NCBI RefSeq assembly: GCF_002159085.1
Contig: NZ_LZRU01000024.1
Location: 1-64,000 of the forward strand
Origin: Thermobacillus sp. ZCTH02-B1
GTDB taxonomy: Bacteria; Bacillota; Bacilli; Paenibacillales; Paenibacillaceae
DNA length: 64,000 nucleotides
Direction: 5' to 3'
The translations under genes were made by a program, and so were the position numbers. The notes under the pieces were generated by a model that was given only the letters and a program-made list of their open reading frames with translations, did not search any database and was not told where the DNA came from. The stretch's first letter is position 1. Each line of letters starts with the position of its first letter. Positions 35,826-43,929 of the stretch are shown one piece after another.

Positions 35826-36447
35826 CGCGATGAACGGGAGCAGTAGAACGGTGACGGAATAACGCCGCCGGCCGCATCCGGACGCATGGCGCATCGATGC
35901 GGCGACAGCCGAAGGGCGCGGCCGTGATCGGGCACATGACGCAACGATTCAATGGCAGCCCGAGGGCACAGCCGCAACCGGCGCATGACGCCATGATGCG
36001 ATGCAGGCCGCCGGGCCTTCGCGCATCGAAGCGGCCAAGGCGTCCCATGGCGGCGGGCGGCGCAGAGAGCTGCGGGTTGGTGCGACGCAGCCGAAGGCAC
36101 CGTTCGAACTCGCCCGGGAGCGGGCGGACCGACACGGACGCGGAGCGTACGGCCGCGCCCGGATAGGTCCGGCACGGGTGGACCGCCGTTACACGGTCGC
36201 CGGCGGCGCGGACGGCGCGCGGCCGCGCGTCCGGTCCGACTGCAGCGGACCCGGACCGCAAGGCCGCTATCCCGCAGGAACCGCAAACCTGCAAAGTCCG
36301 CCGGAGCCTTGAAGCTCTCGATCCGCCGGCGCTGAGGGGACGCGTCCCGCAAGGGGCGCGTCAACAAGAGTGGTACCGCGGCATGCCGACCACATGTACG
36401 GCCTGTCGTCTCTTGAACGAATGTTCGGGGACGGCGGGCCTTTTTGA
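35826..36447 (+). promoter_or_regulatory. T-box riboswitch 2 (leucine), unusually long, immediately before leuA
   Basis: A second complete T-box follows the first. CGATGAACGGGAGCAGTAG opens it, and the conserved AGAGAGCTGCGGGTTGGTG begins at 36064. The specifier CTC is at 36109-36111 in GAACTCGCCCGGGAG. The T-box AAGAGTGGTACCGCG is at 36366-36380. GGCCTGTCGTC pairs with GACGGCGGGCC, then TTTTT (36400-36445). At about 620 nt it is much longer than a usual 200-350 nt T-box, because of about 200 extra GC-rich bases in the 5' half of Stem I and more before the T-box. It ends about 40 bases before leuA. Confidence 0.9.
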
Positions 36448-36488
36448 TTTGGCTCCGAAAAACCACACGTTCAGGAGGGACGTTCACC

Positions 36489-38063
36489 ATGAACCAAACC
36501 GTCAACCAACACGCATGCAAACGCATCACGATCTTCGACACGACGCTGCGCGACGGCGAGCAATCGCCCGGCGCTTCGATCGAGCCGGAGCAGAAGATCG
36601 TCATCGCGCGCCAGCTCGCGAAGCTCGGCGTCGACGCGATCGAGCCGGGGTTCCCGATCTCGAGCCCGGGCGAGTTCGCCGCCGTGCAGCAGATTTCCCG
36701 CGAGCTGCAGGGGACGGAGATCGTCGGCTTCGCCCGCGCCGTGCGCGCGGACATCGACGCTGCGATCCAGGCGACGCAGGACGCGGCCCGGCGCCGGCTC
36801 CACCTGTTCATTTCGTCGTCCGACATTCATATCGACTTCCAGCTGCGCAAGTCGCGCGAGCAGGTGCTGCAAATCGCCCGCGACATGGTCGCGTACGCGA
36901 AGCAGTTCGTCGACGAGATCGAGTTTTCGCCGATGGACGCGACCCGATCGGGCATCGAGTTCCTCATTGAAATGATCGAGGCGGTCATCGCCGAAGGCGC
37001 AACGATCATCAACCTGCCCGACACGCTGGGCTACGCGATGCCCGACGAATACGAGGCGCTGTTCCGCACCGTCCGCACGCAGGCGAGGGGCGGCGACCGC
37101 GTCCGCTACAGCGCGCATTGCCACAACGACTTGGGGCTTGCGGTCGCGAACAGCCTCGCGGCGATTCGCGGCGGCGCGACGCAGGTCGAGGTGACGGTGA
37201 ACGGCATCGGCGAGCGGGCGGGCAACTGCTCGCTCGAGGAGCTCGTCATGGCGATCGAGACGCGCAAGGACGCGCTGAAGGCCGAGACGGGCATCAACAT
37301 CGCCGAAATCTACAACACGTCGCGGCTCGTCAGCCGGATGATGCATTTCCCGATCGCGTACAACAAGCCGATCGTCGGCCGCAACGCGTTCCAGCACGAG
37401 TCCGGCATTCACCAGGACGGCCTGCTCAAGAACCGGTCGACCTACGAGATCATGGACCCCGAGGCGATGGGCATCCCGCGCAGCATGATCGTGCTCGGCA
37501 AGCATTCCGGGCGCCATGCGATCAAGCACCGCGCCGCGGAGTACGGCATCCGTCTCGAGGGCGAACAGCTGGACGAGGTGTACGCCGCGTTCAAAAAGGT
37601 CGCCGACCGGCAGAAAATCGTCACCGACGACCAGCTCCTGCGCATCATCGGCGAATCGACGGATCTCCATGAGGAGCCGTACACACTCGTCGACCTGCAG
37701 GTGCTGTCCGGCACGCAGCGCGCCCGCATCGCGTCCGTGACGATCCGCGAGGGCGCGACCGGCGTCGAGCACACCCGCTCCGCCATGGGCGCCGGTCCGA
37801 TCGAAGCGGTCATCCACTGCATCAAGCAGGTGATCCCGATCGCGACCGAGTTCGAGGATATGGAGCTCCATTCGCTGTCCTCGGGCGAGGACGCGTACGG
37901 CGAGGCGGTCGTGACGGTGCTGCACGGCGGCCGGCGCTACCGGGGCACGGCGATCCACAAGGACGTCATCCTCGCCGTGGCGCAGGCGTTCATCGGCGCG
38001 TGCAACCAGGCAATCATCCGGACGGGCGCGCGCGGCCGCGAACAGGAGGAGAAGACGGGCTGA
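36489..38063 (+). CDS. leuA: 2-isopropylmalate synthase
   Basis: LeuA condenses acetyl-CoA with 2-ketoisovalerate, the committed step to leucine. The 524-residue protein begins [17 protein letters not shown], the DRE-TIM metallolyase signature. It has [19 protein letters not shown] (metal-binding HxH context), [19 protein letters not shown] and the C-terminal leucine-binding regulatory domain with [13 protein letters not shown], so it should be feedback-inhibited. AGGAGGG precedes the ATG. No other leu or ilv gene follows; the gene ends in its own terminator. Expression is controlled by the two tandem T-boxes upstream. Confidence 0.96.
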   Translation: MNQTVNQHACKRITIFDTTLRDGEQSPGASIEPEQKIVIARQLAKLGVDAIEPGFPISSPGEFAAVQQISRELQGTEIVGFARAVRADIDAAIQATQDAARRRLHLFISSSDIHIDFQLRKSREQVLQIARDMVAYAKQFVDEIEFSPMDATRSGIEFLIEMIEAVIAEGATIINLPDTLGYAMPDEYEALFRTVRTQARGGDRVRYSAHCHNDLGLAVANSLAAIRGGATQVEVTVNGIGERAGNCSLEELVMAIETRKDALKAETGINIAEIYNTSRLVSRMMHFPIAYNKPIVGRNAFQHESGIHQDGLLKNRSTYEIMDPEAMGIPRSMIVLGKHSGRHAIKHRAAEYGIRLEGEQLDEVYAAFKKVADRQKIVTDDQLLRIIGESTDLHEEPYTLVDLQVLSGTQRARIASVTIREGATGVEHTRSAMGAGPIEAVIHCIKQVIPIATEFEDMELHSLSSGEDAYGEAVVTVLHGGRRYRGTAIHKDVILAVAQAFIGACNQAIIRTGARGREQEEKTG

Positions 38064-38096
38064 TCGGTCATGCGGGCCGATCGCCCGCCTTTTTTG
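38057..38096 (+). terminator. Terminator after leuA
   Basis: GCGGGC (38072-38077) pairs with GCCCGC (38083-38088), followed by CTTTTTTG. A longer overlapping pairing starts in the last codons of leuA. Confidence 0.75.
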
Positions 38097-38194
38097 TTTG
38101 CGTTCCAGGAAACGGGAAAAAAGACCGGCGAAATTCGAACTTCCCGCCTCTTTACAGCCCGTGGTTCCGACGATGGTCCCGGTTGTGCACAACG

Positions 38195-38454
38195 TTATCC
38201 ACATATCCACCGAAAACTGTGTGCAAACGCGATGGAAGCAAGCGGGATGTCGAATGCCGTCGTTTTGCAAACGGGGACAAGTTTTTCACAATCGATCTGT
38301 GGATAATGTGGACAATGTGGGTGAATTTTTCACCGTTTGCGCCGGGTTCGGGTCGAACAGGATGAAAACCATGCCGTTCTAGGGGCGGAAAACCGTCAGT
38401 ATCGCGTGAATTGATGCACAATTTCGGGGATAGTGTGGATGATTTTGTGGATAA
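38195..38454. promoter_or_regulatory. Cluster of DnaA boxes in an intergenic region
   Basis: Perfect DnaA boxes (TTATCCACA or its complement TGTGGATAA) occur at 38195-38203 on plus, and at 38298-38306 and 38446-38454 on minus. Near matches are TGTGGACAA at 38307-38315 directly abutting the second box, TGTGGATGA at 38434-38442, ATATCCACC at 38203-38211 and TGTGGGTGA at 38316-38324. The surrounding 500 bases carry no gene. The part near 38505-38540 is AT-rich. No dnaA or dnaN lies nearby, so this is not the normal oriC. Confidence 0.7.
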
Positions 38455-38566
38455 TGTGATCTTCCGCATGATGGAAAAGCGAAATCGGAACGGAAACCGG
38501 GTCACGGATTGACAAAATATTCTTTTATAGGAAAATAGTAGCCAAAAGGTGGAGGAGCGTCGATCG

Positions 38567-39890
38567 ATGAAACGTTGCGCGTTGACGGCGGTTCTGGTAT
38601 GCCTGCTCGCGATGGCGGCGGCGTGCCGTTCCGTTCCGGTGATCGGAGAAAAGTCGGACGAAAGCGACGAGTTCACCTGGCAGGGCACGCTGCGCCTGGG
38701 TTTGTTCACGATGACCAAGGGGCCTCTGTTTCCATACGAGGCGGGAACGGATCCGATTTGGAAGCCGATGATCCAGGAGCGGCTGAAAGATTTCATGGAA
38801 GCGCATCCGGGCGTGCAGATCGAGGTGGTCGACATCCATTCCGGGCCGGGGTGGCTGGAAACCGTCCTGAACGATCCGGATCTCAGGCCCGATGTCGTGG
38901 AGCTGACGCCGTACCAGGCGTGGAGAATGGCTGACCAGCTCATGAACCTGACGGACTGGATCCATCAGGAGACGGGCTGGACCGGCGCGTACGCCGAACT
39001 GGCGGCCCGCATGTCGCCGGACGAAGGGACGCTGCTGCTGCCGCTCCGCGTCATTCCGTGGATCGTCTTCTACGACCCGGAGCAGTTCCGGGAGCTGGGG
39101 ATCCCCGAGCCGGCGGAAGACTGGACGATTTACGATTTCGTGGAGACGGCGCAACGGCTGGCGGAAGCCGGGCGTCCGGTCGGCTCCATGGGCGGGCTCG
39201 AAGCAGCAGAGAGGATCGTCCGCGCGTGGGGCGGGCGGTACACGTCGCCGGACGGCGGCTCCGTGATCGGCTGGATGGACTCCGAGGAGACGGTCGATGC
39301 GTTCGTCCGGTACGCGCAGCTCGTGCCCGCGGGCTTGGATTCCGGAGATCCGAAGGAACTGCCCGCTCTCGGCATGTGGGAGGCTTCTTCGCTGAGGAAT
39401 CTGTACCTGATCCGATATGCGGACTACGGCATCGGCCCGACGCCGAAGGTGCCCGACGGCGAGAGAATCAACGTCGCGAAAATGAGCGGCCTCGCCGTCC
39501 TGAAGGACAGCGAGCACCCTTACGCGGCGCTGGATCTTCTCAAGTGGCTCATCGGCAGGAACGACGAGGAAGCGCTGACGTTCGTCGCGGATCACACGCT
39601 GGACACGGTCAGCGAGTCGTTCACCACAAGCCCGCACGCGAGCGTCGCCGCGCTGAAGGAGCGGATGCGGGAAGGAGATCGCCGTCGCGGTACCCGCATC
39701 GTTCCAACCGTATCTGGCGAGGGCGGGTTACTACGATTTACGTAACCCGTGGCCGCTCCGGACGTCGGAGGAGATCGCCGCCTGGCGGGACCGGGAGACG
39801 GCGAAGCATGAACTGGCCGATCTGGCGCGTCAGTTCGAGGAGTGGCTCGCGAAGGCCGCCACGCAGGCTCCTGACGAGGCCTATCCGTGA
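38567..39890 (+). pseudogene. Extracellular solute-binding lipoprotein (sugar ABC type), frameshifted near the 3' end
   Basis: The protein is a family-1 ABC solute-binding protein with a lipoprotein signal (LLAMAAAC) and a typical two-lobed body (FTWQGTLRLGLFTMTKGPLFPYEAG, then LGIPEPAEDWTIYDFVETAQRLAEAG). The first frame ends at 39745. About 75 bases before that stop, near 39671-39677, the protein-like sequence moves to the next frame. There it continues EIAVAVPASFQPYLARAGYY and NPWPLRTSEEIAAWRDRETAKHELADLARQFEEWL to a stop at 39888-39890. One extra base in GGGAAGGAGATC explains it. It may be a true mutation or a sequencing error. GGAGGAG precedes the ATG. No permease genes are adjacent. Confidence 0.8.
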
Positions 39891-39963
39891 CCGGAGGCCA
39901 GGCTGTTATGTGAAAAGGCGCCGCCGTCGGGGGACGGTGGTTGATTTTGTATTTGAAAAAAAC

Positions 39964-39993
39964 TTGACGCGGCCGGGCGGGAAGGTGTAGAAT
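39964..39993 (+). promoter_or_regulatory. Promoter of the MFS transporter gene
   Basis: TTGACG (39964-39969) and TAGAAT (39988-39993) are 18 bases apart in an otherwise AT-richer segment, about 100 bases upstream of the MFS start. Confidence 0.65.
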
Positions 39994-40091
39994 CGGAAAT
40001 CTGATGCCCGGGACCGGAGGCGTCCCGATCCGCATGCAGACGGCACCGTCATGACAGCATCGATATGGCGCAAGAAAGGGGCGATTCCTCC

Positions 40092-41396
40092 ATGTCCGAT
40101 ATGACCGGCGCGCGCCCGGCCGGATTGTTCGGCAACCGGTTCTTCCAGACCGTTCTCATGTCGAACATCATGCTGCAAATCGGCATCTGGGTCCGCAACT
40201 TCGCGATTCTCCTGTACGTGGCCGACATGACGGATTCGGACCCTTACGCGATCGCGTTCATCTATGTCGCGGAATTCCTGCCGATCTTCCTGTTCTCGTT
40301 CATCGGCGGTACGTTCGCGGACCGGTGGCGGCCGAAACGGACGATGATCTGGAGCGATTTCCTGTCGGCCCTGTCGGTCTTCGCCGTGATGGCGACGATG
40401 GTCATGGGCGTGTGGCAGATGGTGTTCTTCGCGACGCTTGTCTCGTCGATCCTGTCGCAGTTTTCGCAACCTTCCGCGATGCGGATGTTCAAGATTCATC
40501 TCAGGCCGGATCAGCTTCAGCAGGCGATGGCGTTCTTTCAGTCGATGGTCGCGATCTTCATGGTCGGCGGGCCGTCGCTCGGCACGTTCATGTACGACCG
40601 GTACGGGATCGAGATCTCGATCGCGGTGACGGGCGTCGCGTTCCTGCTGTCCGCCCTGGTGCTGCTCCGGCTTCCGGAGACGCCGTCGGGAAGGGAAGCC
40701 GGAAACCCGGCGGGCGCCGGAGCGGTCGATCCCGCCGGCGCGCCTCCGCAACAGGCAAGCTTCCGGCGGGAGCTGGCCGAGGGGTTTCAATATGTCTGGC
40801 GCAGCCCGGTGCTTCGGGTGCTCGGCCTTACGTTCGCGCTGGCCGGCATCGGGGTTGGCATGGTGCAGCCGCTCGGAATTTTCGTCGTGACGGAGAAGCT
40901 GGGGCAGGAGAAGGAATTTCTGCAGTATCTGCTCATGGTCAACGGGGCGGCCATGCTGCTCGGCGGCGGGCTGATCGCCGCGCTGGCGCGGCGCGTGCTG
41001 CCGCAAAAGCTGCTTGCGTTCGGCATGTTCGCCGGCGCCGTCACCACGCTGGGGATCGGCCTGTCGGAGCACGTCTGGCTGACGCTGGTCCTGCAGTTCA
41101 TTGCCGGCCTCACGTTCCCGTCCATCCACATCGGGATCAGCACGATGATTCTGCGCTGGTCCGATGCGTCGATCGTCGGGCGCGTGAACGGCGTGCTCAA
41201 CCCGATGTTCATGGGCATGATGGTCGTCATGATCGCCTGCGGCGGCAGCCTGAAAGCCTGGTTCCCGCTCGAGGCGCTGTATGCGGCGTCCGCGCTTGCC
41301 ATGACGGTCGGCACCGCGGCGCTGGCAACGATCTTCAGACACCGGCCGCCGGAAGAGGCGGCCGCGCCCGCCGTGTCCGGCGCGCCGTCGCATTGA
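40092..41396 (+). CDS. MFS transporter
   Basis: The 434-residue protein has about twelve transmembrane helices in two halves, split by a Gly/Pro-rich loop (about residues 195-225). The loop between helices 2 and 3 has the MFS signature GGTFADRWRPKR. Its overall look (FFQTVLMSNIMLQIGIWVRNFAILLYVADMT) fits the MFS_3/enterobactin-exporter-like group often annotated as macrolide or drug efflux. The substrate is unknown. The ATG at 40092 has AAAGGGG ten bases upstream; an ATG at 40065 is in frame but without a site. It has its own promoter and a strong terminator. Confidence 0.85.
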   Translation: MSDMTGARPAGLFGNRFFQTVLMSNIMLQIGIWVRNFAILLYVADMTDSDPYAIAFIYVAEFLPIFLFSFIGGTFADRWRPKRTMIWSDFLSALSVFAVMATMVMGVWQMVFFATLVSSILSQFSQPSAMRMFKIHLRPDQLQQAMAFFQSMVAIFMVGGPSLGTFMYDRYGIEISIAVTGVAFLLSALVLLRLPETPSGREAGNPAGAGAVDPAGAPPQQASFRRELAEGFQYVWRSPVLRVLGLTFALAGIGVGMVQPLGIFVVTEKLGQEKEFLQYLLMVNGAAMLLGGGLIAALARRVLPQKLLAFGMFAGAVTTLGIGLSEHVWLTLVLQFIAGLTFPSIHIGISTMILRWSDASIVGRVNGVLNPMFMGMMVVMIACGGSLKAWFPLEALYAASALAMTVGTAALATIFRHRPPEEAAAPAVSGAPSH

Positions 41397-41417
41397 CGAT
41401 CCCGGCCGGGCGGAACG

Positions 41418-41467
41418 GAGCCGTCCCGAACATCCCCGCTGGGGGGTGTCCGGGCGGCTCTTTTTTT
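41418..41467 (+). terminator. Strong terminator after the MFS gene
   Basis: GAGCCGTCCCGAACATCCCC pairs almost completely with GGGGGTGTCCGGGCGGCTC and is followed by TTTTTTT. Confidence 0.9.
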
Positions 41468-41574
41468 CACGGAAAAGGGCCCTTCGGCGCACGGGCGGTT
41501 CGGACAAGGTCATGGCCAAAGGCGCGACCATGAACGAAGAACATTTGAAAACGCTTGTATCTGAATGGACAAGA

Positions 41575-41810
41575 AGTCGTTCTGTCCTGTCTGATCCTGC
41601 TGCTGACGGCATGCGAATCGGGCGGGATTGGACGCGATGGGCGCGACGCACGCGAGGGTTCATCCGAATGGTCGGGAACGCTTCGCATCGCGCATTTCGT
41701 CGCGAGAAGCGGCGCACCGCATCCGTACCGGACGGGGACGCATCCCCTGGAGAAGACGATGATCCGGGAGCGGATGAAGGAGTTTATCAGAGACGCCCGT
41801 TCGTCCGTCT
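41575..41810 (+). pseudogene. 5' remnant of a second solute-binding lipoprotein
   Basis: One frame here reads LLLTACESG (lipobox), then SSEWSGTLRIAHFVARSGAPHPY and PLEKTMIRERMKEFIRD. These align with LLAMAAACRS, FTWQGTLRLGLFTMTKGPLFPY and PIWKPMIQERLKDFMEA of the lipoprotein at 38567. It stops resembling the family after about 75 residues, where it meets the terminator of the next, opposite operon. A probable start, ATGGACAAGAAG at 41575, is in another frame, so a frameshift also lies in the signal peptide. The fragment cannot encode a working protein. Confidence 0.75.
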
Positions 41811-41819
41811 GTACAAAAC

Positions 41820-41848
41820 AAAGCCCGCATCGTGCGGATGCGGGCTTT
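41820..41848 (-). terminator. Terminator of the SPFH/ribbon-helix-helix operon
   Basis: AAAGCCCGCATC and GATGCGGGCTTT form a perfect 12-bp stem with a five-base loop. On the minus strand it is followed by TGTTTTG. Confidence 0.88.
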
Positions 41849-41867
41849 CGCCGTCTTTGGGCCGTCT

Positions 41868-42080
41868 TCAGACCGGCGACTCGCCGTCGGATTCCCCGAC
41901 CGGCTCCGGCGCGGCTCCGGGCGGACGCCGCTTCAGCCGGCCGGCCCGGTACAGGGCTTCGCGGAGCAGGTATTCGATGTGGGCGTTCACGCTGCGGAAC
42001 TCGTCGTTTGCCCATTGCTCGATCGCACGGTACACGTCGGGATCGAGCCGCAGCGGGAACGCTTTTTTGTTGCCTGCCAT
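41868..42080 (-). CDS. Ribbon-helix-helix (Arc-type) DNA-binding protein
   Basis: The 70-residue protein begins with a short strand, KKAFPLRLDPDVYRAIEQWA, followed by two helices and a central SVNAHIEYLLREAL. This is the ribbon-helix-helix plan in which two chains pair their strands to contact DNA. The last 20 residues are Pro/Glu-rich and probably disordered. It starts ten bases after the SPFH gene ends, so it is the second gene of that operon. Three 11-bp direct repeats over the operon promoter are the obvious candidate binding site. Confidence 0.85.
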   Translation of the reverse strand: MAGNKKAFPLRLDPDVYRAIEQWANDEFRSVNAHIEYLLREALYRAGRLKRRPPGAAPEPVGESDGESPV

Positions 42081-42090
42081 GGATCCGTCG

Positions 42091-42960
42091 TTACGTATAG
42101 AGCGTGCCGGCGTTGATGACCGGCGTCGCGGAGCGGTCGGAGACGATGGCGACCATCAGGTTGTTGACCATCGCGGCGCGGCGTTCGTCATCCAGCTCGA
42201 TACCGTTCTCGGCCAGCTTGCGCAGCGCCATCTCCACCATGCCCACGGCGCCTTCGACAACCTTCTGCCGCGAGGCGACGATGGCCATCGCCTGCTGCCG
42301 CTGCAGCATCGCGTTCGCGATCTCCGGCGCATAGGCGAGATGGCTGAGCCGGGTCTCGAGCACTCGCACGCCGGCCACATCCAGCCGCTCCTGCAGTTCG
42401 CGCATCAGCTGCTCCGCGATCTCGTCCGTGTTGCTCCTGAGCGACACCGCCCTGTCGTCGCCGAACGTGTCGTAGGCGTACTGGGTTGCGATGTGGCGGA
42501 TCGCCGTCTCGCTCTGGATTTCGACGAATTCCTCGTAGTTGTCCACGTCGAACGATGCCTTGGCCGTGTCGACGACCCGGAAGACGACGACGGCGCCGAT
42601 CTCGATCGGGTTGCCTTCCGCGTCGTTCACCTTCAGCTTCTGGCTGTTGAAGTTGCGGACGCGCAATGAAATCTTCTTGCGGTGCGCAAACGGGATCGTC
42701 ATCCAGAAGCCCGCTTCGAGGATCGTGCCGACATAACGGCCGAAGAAGGTGATGACCTTCGCCTCGTTCGGCTGGACGACGGTGAGGGACGTGAACACGA
42801 TCATGGATGCGATCAGCATGACGATGAAGCCGATGACGTCTCCCGGCGTCGGCTCGTCCGGGGCGTTCGAGGCCAGGACGAGGATGCTGCCGAAGAGCAG
42901 GACGAATGCGAGGAACAGGGCAGGAAATCCGTTCAATTTCCAGGCGTTTCGTTCTTTCAT
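42091..42960 (-). CDS. SPFH (stomatin/prohibitin) domain membrane protein
   Basis: The 289-residue protein has two N-terminal hydrophobic helices ([17 protein letters not shown] and [16 protein letters not shown]). A Band-7/SPFH domain follows: [62 protein letters not shown]. It ends in a long helix with [53 protein letters not shown], typical of oligomeric scaffold proteins. SPFH proteins organise membrane domains and often control membrane proteases. AAGGAGG precedes the ATG. It is cotranscribed with a ribbon-helix-helix protein. Confidence 0.92.
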   Translation of the reverse strand: MKERNAWKLNGFPALFLAFVLLFGSILVLASNAPDEPTPGDVIGFIVMLIASMIVFTSLTVVQPNEAKVITFFGRYVGTILEAGFWMTIPFAHRKKISLRVRNFNSQKLKVNDAEGNPIEIGAVVVFRVVDTAKASFDVDNYEEFVEIQSETAIRHIATQYAYDTFGDDRAVSLRSNTDEIAEQLMRELQERLDVAGVRVLETRLSHLAYAPEIANAMLQRQQAMAIVASRQKVVEGAVGMVEMALRKLAENGIELDDERRAAMVNNLMVAIVSDRSATPVINAGTLYT

Positions 42961-42981
42961 GGGGGGGCCTCCTTCCGGGTG

Positions 42982-43014
42982 TTGATATTCTTTTGATATT
43001 TTTATGATATCACT
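42982..43014. promoter_or_regulatory. Three 11-bp direct repeats at the SPFH promoter (candidate operator)
   Basis: TTGATATTCTT, TTGATATTTTT and ATGATATCACT follow one another without gaps, so TGATAT recurs every 11 bases, about one helical turn. The array covers the -10 region and most of the spacer of the operon promoter. Tandem direct sites on one face of the helix suit cooperative ribbon-helix-helix dimers. Confidence 0.65.
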
Positions 43015-43021
43015 TTTTCAA
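42993..43021 (-). promoter_or_regulatory. Promoter of the SPFH/ribbon-helix-helix operon
   Basis: On the minus strand TTGAAA (43021-43016) and TATCAA (42998-42993) are 17 bases apart, with the SPFH ATG 33 bases further on. Confidence 0.65.
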
Positions 43022-43122
43022 GTGAATGGCAAGTATTGTGAAACCTTACCGATTCTCAACCGTATGGGAGACGTGCAGACCGAATTCGTCCTTTTTTCAA
43101 ACGTTTTTCAGGGGGGTACGGC

Positions 43123-43929
43123 ATGAGCGAACGGACGGACGCCGTGGCGAGTGCGGGCCGGGCGATCCGGCTCGCGGTCGATATCCGCTCCGCCGGCTAC
43201 GAGGCCGGCAAGGCCGTCATCCGGGACGTGCGTTTTGACGTGGGAGCCGGAGAACTGGTCGGGCTGATCGGTCCGAACGGCGCGGGCAAGAGCACGACGA
43301 TCCGGGCGGTGCTCGGCCTGCTCCCGCGGACGGTCGGCGACATCCGCTTCGGCGAAGGTCCCGGGCTGCGTCCTGCGCGGCCGGTTGATGCCGGCGAACC
43401 GGATGGCACCGGCGGATGGAAAGGACGGTACGCGTACGTGCCCGAGCAGCCGGTGTATTACGAATATCTGACGCTGTGGGAACATCTGCGCCTGGCCGCG
43501 GCCGCGCACGGCCTGGCGGAGGAGGCGTTCTCCTCCCGGGCCGAGCGGCTGCTGGAGCGGTTCCGGCTGCTTGAGCACCGGCACGAGTTTCCGGCGAAGT
43601 TCTCGAAGGGAATGCAGCAGAAGATGATGCTTGCGATCGGCTTCATGCTCGAGCCCGACCTGTACATCGTCGACGAACCGTTCATCGGGCTGGACCCGCA
43701 CGCCGTACGGGATCTGCTCGATCTGCTCGGGGAAGAGCGTCGGCGCGGCGCCGGCATTCTGATGTCGACGCACGTGCTCGACACCGCGGAACGAATCTGC
43801 GACCGCTTCGTGCTGATGAACGGCGGCACCGTCGTCGCGCGGGGCGGGCTGGACGATGTGCGGCGTCAGGCGGGTCTCGCCGGCGATGCGCCGCTGTTCG
43901 ACTGTTTCCTGGAGCTGACGAAGCGATGA
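43123..43929 (+). CDS. ecsA: ABC transporter ATP-binding protein EcsA
   Basis: The 268-residue ATPase has Walker A GLIGPNGAGKSTTIRAV, signature FSKGMQQKMMLAIGF and Walker B LYIVDEPFIGLDPHAV, followed by the switch His in MSTHVLDTAERICDR. The close coupling to a hydrophobic EcsB-type permease points to EcsA rather than a generic ATPase. In Bacillus, EcsAB affects secretion, membrane proteolysis and competence; the transported substrate is uncertain. AGGGGGG precedes the ATG. The stop overlaps the ecsB start (ATGA). Confidence 0.87.
   Translation: MSERTDAVASAGRAIRLAVDIRSAGYEAGKAVIRDVRFDVGAGELVGLIGPNGAGKSTTIRAVLGLLPRTVGDIRFGEGPGLRPARPVDAGEPDGTGGWKGRYAYVPEQPVYYEYLTLWEHLRLAAAAHGLAEEAFSSRAERLLERFRLLEHRHEFPAKFSKGMQQKMMLAIGFMLEPDLYIVDEPFIGLDPHAVRDLLDLLGEERRRGAGILMSTHVLDTAERICDRFVLMNGGTVVARGGLDDVRRQAGLAGDAPLFDCFLELTKR

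Noticed and set aside
35642..35833. Small gene between the two T-boxes
   Set aside because: The frames there are formed by the conserved T-box and terminator sequence itself and lack any protein-like pattern.
38100..38566. Chromosomal origin of replication
   Set aside because: DnaA boxes are present, but dnaA, dnaN, rpmH and gyrase genes are absent. A dispersed DnaA-box cluster is the better reading.
39671..39690. Programmed ribosomal frameshift in the solute-binding gene
   Set aside because: No slippery heptamer or downstream pseudoknot is evident, and solute-binding proteins are not known to use frameshifting. Mutation or sequencing error is simpler.
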